Shown here piece by piece: positions 27,343-35,411 of a stretch of DNA of 42,640 nucleotides. The position numbers and the translations under genes were made by a program. The stretch comes from Acidobacteriota bacterium (GTDB lineage: Bacteria; Acidobacteriota; Terriglobia; Acidiferrales; UBA7541). The stretch is from positions 15,975-58,614 of the forward strand of contig PMHK01000150.1 in assembly GCA_003156635.1 (NCBI GenBank), read 5' to 3'. Position 1 is the stretch's first letter. The number at the start of each line of letters is the position of its first letter. The notes under the pieces are model-generated. The model had not been told where the DNA came from and searched no databases. It was given only the letters and a program-made list of their open reading frames with translations.

Positions 27343-27654
27343 CTAGGCAAACTGGGCCAGATAATCCGCCACGGTGTGGCCCGTCTTGCGCGCGAAGGTA
27401 TCGGCGAGCGAAGGGATCGAGCCGCGCGATTCGTCCAGCGCGATTCGTTCGACGCGAGCCATGGGGAAAAACAAAGTCGGCAAGCCCATGCGGTCGCCAT
27501 CTTCCGGGTGCACGACCTGGCTGACGAAATGATCGAAAGAACTCAGATCGATTCCGCGAACGGTCACGCCGGCGTTCGAAATATCGAGCAGTTCGCCCCA
27601 CAGTTTTTCCTTCGGGGTATGCAGACTGATCACGACAATCGAATGCGGTTGCAT
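27343..27654 (-). CDS. conserved hypothetical protein, probably acidobacterial
   Basis: This 103-residue cytoplasmic protein begins at ATG 27654 behind CAGGAGAGG; ten in-frame codons upstream are ignored for that reason. The visible blocks are LHTPKEKLWGELLDISNAGV, VRGIDLSSFDHF, LFFPMARVERIALDES and a helical end. I remember similar short proteins in Acidobacteriota but know no function. The N-terminal half resembles a small beta-barrel of the PilZ or LSm sort, but I do not see the RxxxR motif of PilZ. It is followed by pgsA on the same strand. Confidence 0.68.
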   Translation of the reverse strand: MQPHSIVVISLHTPKEKLWGELLDISNAGVTVRGIDLSSFDHFVSQVVHPEDGDRMGLPTLFFPMARVERIALDESRGSIPSLADTFARKTGHTVADYLAQFA

Positions 27655-27749
27655 TGCCTCTCCTGACGAAGCTCGTGCGCCCATGTTATCCCAGGTCGCA
27701 TGCCGAATGGCGGCGAAGCTCGCGAATAGTATCGTCTGTTTCGGGCGGC

Positions 27750-28415
27750 CTACAGCGCCATCGTCTTCAGCGTCGGCGCCCGATGCAGCGCTGGTTCAGT
27801 AGCCTGCTGCACGTCTTCCGCAGTCACCCCTGGCGCAACTTCCAGCAGCACCAAACCCTCGGGACGAACCTCGATCACCGCGAGCTCGGTGACGATCAGG
27901 GAGACTACGCCCACGCCCGTCAACGGCAGGCTGCACTTTTTCACGATTTTAGACTCGCCGTCTTTGGTCGTGTGTTCCATCGCAATGATCACGCGCTGGG
28001 CTCCCGCGACCAGGTCCATCGCGCCGCCCATGCCTTTCAACATTTTCCCCGGGATGGCCCAGTTTGCGAGATTTCCCTTTTCGTCGACCTGCAAAGCGCC
28101 CAGTACGGTCACGTTGATGCGCCCGCTGCGGATCATCCCGAAAGAATCTGAGCTGGAAAAATAACTGCACCCGGGAATCTCGGTGATTGTTTCTTTTCCG
28201 GCGTTGATCAGGTCCGGGTCTTCATCTCCCTCGAAAGGATACGGACCAATTCCCAGCATTCCATTTTCGGATTGCAAGATCACTTCCATTGCCGGCGGCA
28301 GATAATTCGGAATCAGCGTGGGCAGCCCAATACCGAGGTTCACGTAAAATCCGTCACGCATCTCCTGCGCCACGCGCCGGGCGATCAGTTCCCTCTTCTC
28401 GTGGTCAGACGGCAT
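27750..28415 (-). CDS. scoB: 3-oxoacid CoA-transferase subunit B
   Basis: This 221-residue subunit carries the catalytic glutamate (E50) in [13 protein letters not shown], which forms the glutamyl-CoA thioester intermediate. The conserved [18 protein letters not shown] follows. Together with subunit A it moves CoA from succinyl-CoA to a 3-oxoacid. The substrate could be acetoacetate (ScoAB) or 3-oxoadipate (PcaIJ); sequence alone does not decide, although pca genes are nearby on the chromosome. Its ATG overlaps the end of subunit A by 11 bases. Confidence 0.88.
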   Translation of the reverse strand: MPSDHEKRELIARRVAQEMRDGFYVNLGIGLPTLIPNYLPPAMEVILQSENGMLGIGPYPFEGDEDPDLINAGKETITEIPGCSYFSSSDSFGMIRSGRINVTVLGALQVDEKGNLANWAIPGKMLKGMGGAMDLVAGAQRVIIAMEHTTKDGESKIVKKCSLPLTGVGVVSLIVTELAVIEVRPEGLVLLEVAPGVTAEDVQQATEPALHRAPTLKTMAL

Positions 28416-29118
28416 GCTGGCTCCCGCGCTTTCTCACGGTGCGGCGCTCGATTCGCTTCTGGTAGTCGGCGCCCTGAAATATGGCGTCGACAAAAATTCC
28501 CGGCGTGTGCACGTGGTTCGGATCGAGCTCGCCAAGCTCAACCATTTCCTCGACCTCGGCAATCACGTGCGTCGCCGCCGTGGCCATCACCGCGTTGTAA
28601 TTGCGCGCGGTCTTGCGGTAGATGAGATTGCCCCAGCGATCGCCTTTCCAGGCTTTGATGAACGCGAAATCGCCGCGCAGCGCCGGAACCAGGACGTGCG
28701 GACGCCCGTCGAATTCTCGAATCTCCTTGCCTTCGGCGGCCAGCGTCCCGTAGCCCGTGGGCGTGAAAAACGCTGGAATGCCGGCGCCGCCGCAGCGAAT
28801 GCGCTCCGCCAGCGTTCCCTGCGGATTCAATTCCACTTCGATTTCTTTTTTCAGCGCGAGTTGCTCGAAGGCCTTGTTTTCGCCGACGTAGCTGGCAATC
28901 ATTTTGCGTATCTGTTTATTCCCCAGCAGAATGCCGATTCCAAAATCATCGATACCGGCATTATTCGAAACGACCGTGAGGTCTTTCGAGCCTTTTCGCC
29001 GCAGCGCGGCGATCAGATTTTCCGGAATGCCGCACAAACCGAAGCCGCCCATTAAAATTGTCGCGCCGTCCGGCACACGCGCGACCGCGGCGTCGGCATT
29101 GGCCGTTCGCTTATCCAA
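28405..29118 (-). CDS. scoA: 3-oxoacid CoA-transferase subunit A
   Basis: This 237-residue subunit shows [16 protein letters not shown] near the N-terminus, [12 protein letters not shown] and ITPTGYGT-like ([16 protein letters not shown]) blocks typical of the A subunit of succinyl-CoA:3-oxoacid CoA-transferase. The start is TTG at 29118, supported by GAGGG about 7 bases upstream. It overlaps scoB by 11 bases, so the two are made together. It lies about 86 bases after trpA on the same strand; whether it belongs to the trp transcript cannot be told. Confidence 0.88.
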   Translation of the reverse strand: MDKRTANADAAVARVPDGATILMGGFGLCGIPENLIAALRRKGSKDLTVVSNNAGIDDFGIGILLGNKQIRKMIASYVGENKAFEQLALKKEIEVELNPQGTLAERIRCGGAGIPAFFTPTGYGTLAAEGKEIREFDGRPHVLVPALRGDFAFIKAWKGDRWGNLIYRKTARNYNAVMATAATHVIAEVEEMVELGELDPNHVHTPGIFVDAIFQGADYQKRIERRTVRKRGSQHAV

Positions 29119-29204
29119 CGAAGTTCCCTCTCATTTCAAGAATTACGATTAGGTTCGAGCGAGTTTACTGCAAACGAGAAACCTTTTTAAGAGCGTCTGG
29201 TGAT

Positions 29205-30074
29205 TTAGGCTTCGTTGCTCCGCCGGCTCACTCCAGCTCGCGCCGCGTTCTTCAGTGCGCGCACCAGGTCCGCGACGGCCATCGCCGCTCCTTCCGGCGA
29301 TGCCGCTTTTTCCACCGCGGCCATCAGCGCCGAACCCACCACGGCGGCGTCCGCAATTCCGCCCAGCACAGTCACGTGCGTTGGCAACGAAATTCCAAAT
29401 CCAACCGCCACCGGCAACGCTGTGAATTTTCGGGTGCGGCGCACCAGCGCCGGCAACTCGGGCGGAAGCGCATCGCGCGTTCCGGTCACGCCGGTTCGCG
29501 ATACCAGATACAGAAAACCTGTCGTGACAGCCGAAATCTGTGCCAGCCGCGCATCCGTTGAAGTAGGCGCGGCGAGGAAAATTGTGTCAAGGCCGCGACT
29601 CTGGAGCACCACACGATATTCGGCGCCTTCTTCCGGCGTCAAATCGGTGACCAGCACTCCGTCGGCTCCGGCCTTGGCGGCGTCCGCAAATTTTTCGATC
29701 CCCATCTGCAGAATCGGATTGAAGTAGCTGAACAGCACCAGCGGAACCTGTGTGTTGCGCCGCAAGCGCGTCACCAGCTCGAGAACGCCCGCGAGGGTAG
29801 TGCCGCTGCGCAGCGCGCGATCACTCGCGCGCTGAATCACCGGGCCATCGGCAACCGGGTCGCTGAATGGAACGCCCAACTCGATCACATCGGCCCCAGC
29901 TTCCGCCGCAGCCAGCACGATTTTCTCGCTGGCCTCGAGCGAAGGGTCACCTGCGGTGATATAAGCCACGATGCCCAGTTCGCCACTCGCGGAAAGTTCC
30001 GTGAATCGCGCCGAAATTCTGCGTGACGATTTCGTAGCCGGGGTCGTTGCGGGTGTAGCGAGGCCCTCAGACAT
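29205..30074 (-). CDS. trpA: tryptophan synthase alpha chain
   Basis: This 289-residue TIM barrel cleaves indole-3-glycerol phosphate to indole and glyceraldehyde 3-phosphate. The catalytic pair is visible in [17 protein letters not shown] (E65 and D76). The N-terminal ~18 residues (Thr/Ala-rich) and the C-terminal [14 protein letters not shown] extend a little beyond typical lengths. The ATG overlaps the trpB stop by 8 bases, as expected for subunits of one complex. It is the last gene of trpCFBA. Confidence 0.96.
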   Translation of the reverse strand: MSEGLATPATTPATKSSRRISARFTELSASGELGIVAYITAGDPSLEASEKIVLAAAEAGADVIELGVPFSDPVADGPVIQRASDRALRSGTTLAGVLELVTRLRRNTQVPLVLFSYFNPILQMGIEKFADAAKAGADGVLVTDLTPEEGAEYRVVLQSRGLDTIFLAAPTSTDARLAQISAVTTGFLYLVSRTGVTGTRDALPPELPALVRRTRKFTALPVAVGFGISLPTHVTVLGGIADAAVVGSALMAAVEKAASPEGAAMAVADLVRALKNAARAGVSRRSNEA

Positions 30075-31281
30075 AGCGCGAAAGCGTCTCCATATCTTTG
30101 TCGCCGCGCCCGGAAACGTTCAGGATCACCAGCGTGTCCTTTTTCATCTGTGGCGCGCGGCGAATCAATTCTGCCCCGGCGTGGGCGGATTCGAGGGCCG
30201 GAATAATTCCTTCCGTGCGCGCCAAAGTTTTTGCCGCGGCAATCGCTTCGTCGTCCCCGATCGCCGCATACTCCGCGCGGCCCTGCTGCGCCAGCCAGGC
30301 ATGTTCCGGTCCCACGCCGGGATAGTCGAGCCCGGCGGAAATCGAATGAGTCGCCGCGACCTGACCGTCGAGGCTCTGCAAAATGTAGGTGTAGGTGCCC
30401 TGCAACACGCCGGGGCGTGCACCGCCGAAGCCACTCTCCGCCGCAAGTCGCGCGGCGTGTTCGCCCAAACCTTTTCCTCGCCCACCCGCTTCGACTCCCA
30501 GCATTTTCACCGACGCGTCGCGAATGAAATCGTAAAAAAGTCCGATGGCATTGGAGCCGCCGCCCACACAAGCGATTAAAAGATCCGGCAACCGGCCCTC
30601 GGCTTCCAGAATCTGCGCCCGCGCCTCTTCCCCGATAATCTTCTGAAAATCGCGAACCATCTGCGGATACGGATGAGCGCCGAGCACCGAGCCGAGCAAA
30701 TAATGCGAACTGGCGACATTGGTGACCCAATCGCGCATCGCTTCGTTGATCGCGTCTTTCAACGTCTTGCTGCCGGCATCGACACCCACCACTTCTGCGC
30801 CCAGCAGCCGCATGCGAAACACGTTGAGCTTCTGGCGCTCCATGTCCTCGGTGCCCATGTACACCGTGCACTCCAGGCCCAGCCGCGCCGCCACGGTCGC
30901 GCTCGCCACCCCGTGCTGGCCCGCGCCGGTTTCGGCGATCACGCGTTTCTTACCCATACGCAGCGCGAGCAAACCCTGGCCCAGCGCATTATTAATCTTG
31001 TGCGCGCCGGTGTGCAGCAGATCTTCCCGCTTCAGATATACGCGCGGGCCAAGCTGCTGGCTCAAGCGCGAAGCGAATTGCAGCGGTGTGGGCCGCCCGG
31101 CAAAATCGCGCAGCAGCGCATTCAATTCGGCATGAAATTTTGGGTCAGCCTGCGCCGCGGCGTAGGCGGTCTCGAGTTCTTCGAGTGGCGCAACCAGCGT
31201 TTCCGGCACGTAGCGGCCGCCGAATGGGCCGTAGCGGCCGCGTGCGTCAGGTGTCACCGATGGTCGTGTCGTGGCGCTCAT
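30067..31281 (-). CDS. trpB: tryptophan synthase beta chain
   Basis: This 404-residue PLP enzyme joins indole and serine into tryptophan. The PLP lysine lies in [13 protein letters not shown] (K95), and the glycine-rich phosphate loop GGGSNAIG is present. I chose ATG 31281: [15 protein letters not shown] follows after a short leader as in the family. The reading frame stays open 47 codons upstream, inside trpF, but that stretch has no family match. The ATG overlaps the trpF TGA (ATGA), directly after an A9 run. Confidence 0.96.
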   Translation of the reverse strand: MSATTRPSVTPDARGRYGPFGGRYVPETLVAPLEELETAYAAAQADPKFHAELNALLRDFAGRPTPLQFASRLSQQLGPRVYLKREDLLHTGAHKINNALGQGLLALRMGKKRVIAETGAGQHGVASATVAARLGLECTVYMGTEDMERQKLNVFRMRLLGAEVVGVDAGSKTLKDAINEAMRDWVTNVASSHYLLGSVLGAHPYPQMVRDFQKIIGEEARAQILEAEGRLPDLLIACVGGGSNAIGLFYDFIRDASVKMLGVEAGGRGKGLGEHAARLAAESGFGGARPGVLQGTYTYILQSLDGQVAATHSISAGLDYPGVGPEHAWLAQQGRAEYAAIGDDEAIAAAKTLARTEGIIPALESAHAGAELIRRAPQMKKDTLVILNVSGRGDKDMETLSRYV

Positions 31282-31961
31282 GCTTTTTTTTTGACCTTGC
31301 CCTTCGTCCGGCGCTTCGCCTTCGACGCGGGGACTACTTTTCCCGGCGATTTCACGGCGCGCAAGAATGCGGCGAGCCGCTTCGAATCTTTCTTTCCTGG
31401 CCGCGATTCGACGCCCCCGCAAACATCAACGGCATAAGGTTTGCCCACGCGAATGGCTTCGGCCACGTTCTCGGCCGTCAGTCCGCCGGCCAGAAAAACA
31501 TTTGGACGCATCGGCGCGCGCCGCAGCAGCTTCCAATCGAAAGTCCTTCCGGTGCCGCCATACTGCTTCCCGTCAAAACCGTCGAGCAGCAGCGCGTCGG
31601 CCTTCGCAAATCGCTTCAATTGCGAAGAAAGCCCGTGGCCACGCACCGGAATCGCCTTCATCACCGGAAATTCGCGCTGCAATCGTTCCACCGTTTCCGG
31701 CGATTCGTCTCCGTGCAACTGGAGTTGCTGCAGTTTGACCTGGTGCGCGATGCGCAGAACGTCCGCTTCCGGCTCATTCACAAACACGCCGAAAGCTTTT
31801 ACGCGCTTCGGCAAACGCTTAACAATCCGCGCCGCTACCGCCGGCGCAGCATACCGCGGACTCTTGCGGTAAAAATTGAACCCTAAAAAGTCCGCCCCAT
31901 GTTTCACCGCAGTTTGTGCGTCCGCCAAATTTGTAATGCCGCAGATTTTCACCTTCACCAT
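31278..31961 (-). CDS. trpF: phosphoribosylanthranilate isomerase with basic C-terminal tail
   Basis: This 227-residue TIM barrel catalyses the Amadori rearrangement of N-(5-phosphoribosyl)anthranilate. The general base cysteine is C7 in [12 protein letters not shown], and the catalytic aspartate lies in [31 protein letters not shown] ends the conserved barrel. After it comes an unusual tail of about 25 residues rich in Lys/Arg ([16 protein letters not shown]). The final three lysines are encoded by A9 directly before the overlapping ATGA. It lies 6 bases after trpC. Confidence 0.95.
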   Translation of the reverse strand: MVKVKICGITNLADAQTAVKHGADFLGFNFYRKSPRYAAPAVAARIVKRLPKRVKAFGVFVNEPEADVLRIAHQVKLQQLQLHGDESPETVERLQREFPVMKAIPVRGHGLSSQLKRFAKADALLLDGFDGKQYGGTGRTFDWKLLRRAPMRPNVFLAGGLTAENVAEAIRVGKPYAVDVCGGVESRPGKKDSKRLAAFLRAVKSPGKVVPASKAKRRTKGKVKKKA

Positions 31962-31967
31962 CGCGGT

Positions 31968-32783
31968 CTATTCCGCCGAGCCAGCCGGCCGCAGCAAGTT
32001 CCCCAGCGCCGCACCCGGATCGTCCCGCGTCATCAGATGCTCGCCGATCAGAAATGCGTCAAACCCCGCGCTGCGCAGCCGGACCAAATCGTCATTCGAA
32101 TGCAGGCCCGACTCGCTCACCGCGAGGCAATCCTCCGGAATCGACTCCACCAATTCCAGAGAAGTTTCCAGATGCACCTGAAAATCGCGCAAGTCGCGAT
32201 TGTTCACCCCGACGATGCGCGCGCCGGCGCCCAGAACTCGCGCGAGTTCCTCGCCGGAATGAACTTCCACCAGCGCTTCCATCTTGAGCTCGCGCCCCAG
32301 TTCCAGCAGTTCGCGCAAAGTTTCGTCATCCAACACCGCCGCGATGAGGAGAAACGAATCGGCGCCCGCCGCGCGCGTCTCCCACACCTGCCAGGGATCA
32401 ACAATGAAATCCTTGCGCAGAATTGGAATCTTGGTCGCCTTGCTCGCTTCTTTCAGATCGCCCAACGAGCCCGAAAAGTAATCCTCTTCGGTCAGCACCG
32501 AAAGCGCCGCAGCGCCCGCGGCTTCCAGCCCCGCCGCGAGCGTCGACGGCGAATATTCCTTGCGAATCACACCCAGCGACGGAGAACTCTTCTTCAATTC
32601 CGAAATCACGTTCAATCCCGGCCGCGTCAGCGCGCCCGGGAAATCGCGCGGCGGCGGAATTTTCCTCTCGATCGCCATCTTCAGCGCCACCTCGGGCAGC
32701 ACCCGCTTGCGATGGGCCACCGAAGCTCGGCGAGCTTCGACAATCGTATCCAATATGTTTTTCGGCCGTGCGCTGGTTTCCAT
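31968..32783 (-). CDS. trpC: indole-3-glycerol phosphate synthase
   Basis: This 271-residue TIM barrel closes the indole ring from carboxyphenylaminodeoxyribulose phosphate. The active-site blocks are SELKKSSPSLG, ILRKDFIVDPWQV, NNRDL and SESGL. It is the first gene of trpCFBA. The promoter at 32857-32886 is convincing. The ATG at 32783 has no evident Shine-Dalgarno sequence; a small hairpin lies 12 bases before it. The missing trp genes (trpE, trpG, trpD) must be elsewhere. Confidence 0.96.
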   Translation of the reverse strand: METSARPKNILDTIVEARRASVAHRKRVLPEVALKMAIERKIPPPRDFPGALTRPGLNVISELKKSSPSLGVIRKEYSPSTLAAGLEAAGAAALSVLTEEDYFSGSLGDLKEASKATKIPILRKDFIVDPWQVWETRAAGADSFLLIAAVLDDETLRELLELGRELKMEALVEVHSGEELARVLGAGARIVGVNNRDLRDFQVHLETSLELVESIPEDCLAVSESGLHSNDDLVRLRSAGFDAFLIGEHLMTRDDPGAALGNLLRPAGSAE

Positions 32784-32794
32784 ATGTAATTCAG

Positions 32795-32808
32795 GCGTCG
32801 AAAGACGC
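32795..32808 (-). other. small hairpin in the trpC leader
   Basis: On the mRNA strand GCGTC-TTTC-GACGC forms a perfect 5-bp stem with a 4-base loop, ending 11 bases before the trpC ATG. No run of Trp codons or T-run terminator is visible in the roughly 65-base leader, so this is not a classical attenuator. Confidence 0.4.
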
Positions 32809-32856
32809 TGGAAGGCACACCCTCGGATGAGTACCGAAGGAAGAATCGCTACACCT

Positions 32857-32886
32857 ATGCTAAGCGCCGGACGGCGATGATGTCAA
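32857..32886 (-). promoter_or_regulatory. sigma-70-type promoter of trpCFBA
   Basis: Read on the minus strand, TTGACA (32886-32881) is separated by 18 bases from TAGCAT (32862-32857). The -35 is the perfect consensus. Transcription would begin about 65-70 bases before the trpC ATG. Confidence 0.7.
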
Positions 32887-32909
32887 TTTCGAGGGAAGCG
32901 AGACAAAAG

Positions 32910-34586
32910 TTACTTCAGAAGCGGTTGCGAATATCGAATGGGAATTCCGAAATTTGACCCGCCAAAACCTTTCAGGATGGCGACCGTCACCCCCACTACC
33001 TTGCCCTGATGATTAAAAAGCGGCCCGCCGGAACCACCCGAAGTCGTCTGCGCGTCGAACACGATTTTGTCCGGCAACACGTCGCCGACGTGTCCCTGCG
33101 TAATGATCGGCCGGATCAGATTGCGCCTGGCCAACTCCTTCAGCATGGCCGAAACGTCATTGCCGCTATCCTTCAAAATTTGTTGCGCCGTATCTTCGTC
33201 GGTCCGCGCCAGAATCGCGGCGAGTCCTGTCGCGTAACCCATCAGGATCACCGACTGGCCGCTCACGATGGATTGGTTCGTCGAATCCAGCGCCAGCACC
33301 GTGCGTTTCAAATCCTGCATGTCCACGCGGACCGAAGCTAGATCGGTTTCTTGCGAAATATCATTGATCTCCGCATGGAATGCGCGAGGGTCGCCCGGAA
33401 AATAAGCGCGGATGGTGGAAATCTGCGGCTGCAAGCCTTGCTTGGTGATGGCCGCAATCTCCTCGTTCTTCCACCAAGGTTCGGCCACGTGACGATTGGT
33501 GATGATGCGCCCATTCGGTCCCGCGACAAATCCGGTGCCGAAAACATCCATCTTCACTTCCGGCCCGGTGCCGTCGAGCGTCAGGATCGGGTTCCCTTGA
33601 CTGTCCTGCAACGGGTCGCCATCTTGATTCAACCCGCCGTAACGCAGCCGTTTTCCGGAGGGCTGATCGCTGAACGCCACCGCCACATGCAGCAAGCAGA
33701 CCGACTGCACGTCCGCGGGAATAATGGTCTGCGCCACGCTGCCTTGCGCTTCGAGTTTCTGCAAACGCAAATTGGTGTCCGCCAGCTGCTTTTGCAATCC
33801 GGCCGCATCATTCGGATTCGCGGTGGCCATCTGCGCTTTCAGGTCGGCGGCTTTCTGCTGCAGCTCGCCTTTCGCGGCAGCCGGAGCGGCCTCGGAGTCT
33901 TGCACCGTGCGCAATTTGCGGGCTTGTGCGATCAAATCCTGTTGGCGAATGAAGCCGCCCTCCAACTTCGTGAGCAAAGAGTTCGAGCGCGCCGTTTCCT
34001 TCTGCGCGCTGCGCGCAAAAAGAAAATAAATTCCAGCCATGACCAGCGCCAACGCCAGCACCGCGCCAAAGCCGGTCTTCAGCTTGCGGTCGAGCGACAC
34101 TGCGTTGCTGGCCATCGCCTCCGTAACCGCCAGCGCCTCGAACGCGGTGTGGGCGATCTGCTGGCCTTCGTCGGCGATGCGCATTTTGTCGCGCAGCTGA
34201 TTTTCAATGCGCTGCACCCGAAGGCGCGCGCGTACATGCGCCACAACCTCGCGAACGCTGAACGGCCGCGAGATCGCGTCGTTGGCGCCCAGATCGAGCG
34301 CGTCCGCCCGTTCGTCTGAACCGTTGCCAACCAACAAAAGCACGCGCATCGCCTCGGTGGTGGCCGTCCCCCGGATGATGGCGATTGTTTCTCGGGCGCT
34401 CGGATTTTCCAGACGCGAATCGAGTATCAGGATCGCTGCACCGTGCTGATGAATCGCGTCGAGGCCTTCACGTGTCGTGGCGAACCCGGTCACGTCATAG
34501 CCGGCCGTGCGCAACGCGTCCTGAATTTCCGCGCTGGTGGCCGGGTCGGGGTCGATGACAATTATTTTTTCGGGCGCGATGTCCAT
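32910..34586 (-). CDS. receiver domain-transmembrane-coiled coil-trypsin-like protease fusion
   Basis: This 558-residue protein combines domains that are normally separate. Residues 6-125 form a response-regulator receiver with D12/D14 and the phosphoacceptor D56 (LILDSRL), but the conserved lysine is replaced by arginine (SRPF, R107). One transmembrane helix follows (about 173-191), then a coiled coil (about 235-285). Residues about 290-558 form a trypsin/HtrA-like protease with a complete triad: H366 in TNRHVAEPW, D415 in ETDLASVR and S519 in TSGGSGGPLFN. The receiver would be cytoplasmic and the protease periplasmic, so phosphorylation could be relayed across the membrane. It has its own promoter (34626-34654). 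It is not a DegP: no PDZ domain is visible. Domain calls are firm; function is inferred. Confidence 0.85.
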   Translation of the reverse strand: MDIAPEKIIVIDPDPATSAEIQDALRTAGYDVTGFATTREGLDAIHQHGAAILILDSRLENPSARETIAIIRGTATTEAMRVLLLVGNGSDERADALDLGANDAISRPFSVREVVAHVRARLRVQRIENQLRDKMRIADEGQQIAHTAFEALAVTEAMASNAVSLDRKLKTGFGAVLALALVMAGIYFLFARSAQKETARSNSLLTKLEGGFIRQQDLIAQARKLRTVQDSEAAPAAAKGELQQKAADLKAQMATANPNDAAGLQKQLADTNLRLQKLEAQGSVAQTIIPADVQSVCLLHVAVAFSDQPSGKRLRYGGLNQDGDPLQDSQGNPILTLDGTGPEVKMDVFGTGFVAGPNGRIITNRHVAEPWWKNEEIAAITKQGLQPQISTIRAYFPGDPRAFHAEINDISQETDLASVRVDMQDLKRTVLALDSTNQSIVSGQSVILMGYATGLAAILARTDEDTAQQILKDSGNDVSAMLKELARRNLIRPIITQGHVGDVLPDKIVFDAQTTSGGSGGPLFNHQGKVVGVTVAILKGFGGSNFGIPIRYSQPLLK

Positions 34587-34625
34587 TTTGGTTCGTTTTG
34601 ATCCGCAGGCTAGATCCTTCTGCCC

Positions 34626-34654
34626 ATCCTAGAAGAGAATATGCCAAGATTCAA
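34626..34654 (-). promoter_or_regulatory. probable promoter of the receiver-protease gene
   Basis: Read on the minus strand, TTGAAT (34654-34649) and TAGGAT (34631-34626) are 17 bases apart. Transcription would start about 33 bases before ATG 34586. The -35 lies within the region just upstream of the divergent glycosylase gene. Confidence 0.5.
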
Positions 34655-34718
34655 ACTCGTTGGAATAGACGCGCGGCCGCAACGGTTCGATTCATTCCAT
34701 TTTTCGAAGGCAGGAAGC

Positions 34719-35405
34719 ATGGATTCACTGGCGCAAATTAACGCCGAAATCGTGGCCTGCCGCAAATGTCCGCGCCTCGTGCGCTATCGCGAAGCCGTCG
34801 CTCGCGAAAAACGGCGCTCTTTTCGCGATTGGGACTATTGGGGCAAGCCGGTTCCGGGATTCGGTGACCCCCACGCCCGTCTGATGATTCTCGGTCTCGC
34901 CCCCGCGGCCCACGGCGCGAACCGCACCGGGCGCATGTTCACCGGCGACCGCTCCGGCGATTTTCTGTACAAGGCGATGTACGCCGCGGGCTTCGCCAAT
35001 CAGCCCACGTCGGTGCGCCTCGGCGACGGTCTAGTCCTCAAAGATGCGTACATCGCCGCGACCGCGCGGTGCGCGCCACCAGCCAATAAACCGCTGCCGT
35101 CAGAGTTGCGGAATTGTCAGCCCTATTTCGTGCGTGAACTGGAAGTCTTGCAACCGCGCGCGATTCTGGTGCTCGGCGGGATCGCTCTGCGCTCTTACCT
35201 GGAATTATTGAAGCAGCAGCGGCACATCACGAATTTCGCCGCATACCCGTTCGGTCACGGAGCCATCCATCAGTTGCCCGCCCCGTTGCCCCGGCTCTTT
35301 GCTTCGTACCATCCCAGCCAGCAAAATACGTTTACCGGCAAACTTACGGATCGAATGTTGCTGAAAGTCTTTCGCGACATTCGCAAATATCTTGATCAGC
35401 AATGA
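34719..35405 (+). CDS. type-5 (UdgB) uracil-DNA glycosylase
   Basis: This 228-residue DNA-repair enzyme removes uracil and other deaminated bases. Motif A is GLAPAAHGANRTGRMFTGD, with alanine in place of the usual catalytic Asp/Asn, typical of family 5; motif B is SYHPSQQNTFTGKLT. Four cysteines (C14, C17, and those in ATARCAPP and RNCQPYF) are placed for the 4Fe-4S cluster of this family. I chose ATG 34719 with AGGAAG just upstream; the frame is open to 34641, but those residues precede the family N-terminus. It ends 6 bases before the convergent NCS1 gene. Confidence 0.9.
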   Translation: MDSLAQINAEIVACRKCPRLVRYREAVAREKRRSFRDWDYWGKPVPGFGDPHARLMILGLAPAAHGANRTGRMFTGDRSGDFLYKAMYAAGFANQPTSVRLGDGLVLKDAYIAATARCAPPANKPLPSELRNCQPYFVRELEVLQPRAILVLGGIALRSYLELLKQQRHITNFAAYPFGHGAIHQLPAPLPRLFASYHPSQQNTFTGKLTDRMLLKVFRDIRKYLDQQ

Positions 35406-35411
35406 CCGCCG

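Noticed and set aside
29885-30871. 328-codon minus frame inside trpB/trpA
   Set aside because: Very Arg/Gly-rich and fully inside two certain trp genes in another frame.
31282-31422. Upstream extension of trpB to 31422
   Set aside because: The extra 47 residues lie inside trpF and do not resemble TrpB; the ATGA overlap at 31281 fits the operon.
32784-32856. Tryptophan attenuator or T-box in the trpC leader
   Set aside because: I see no leader peptide with Trp codons, no terminator T-run and no T-box sequence; only one small hairpin.
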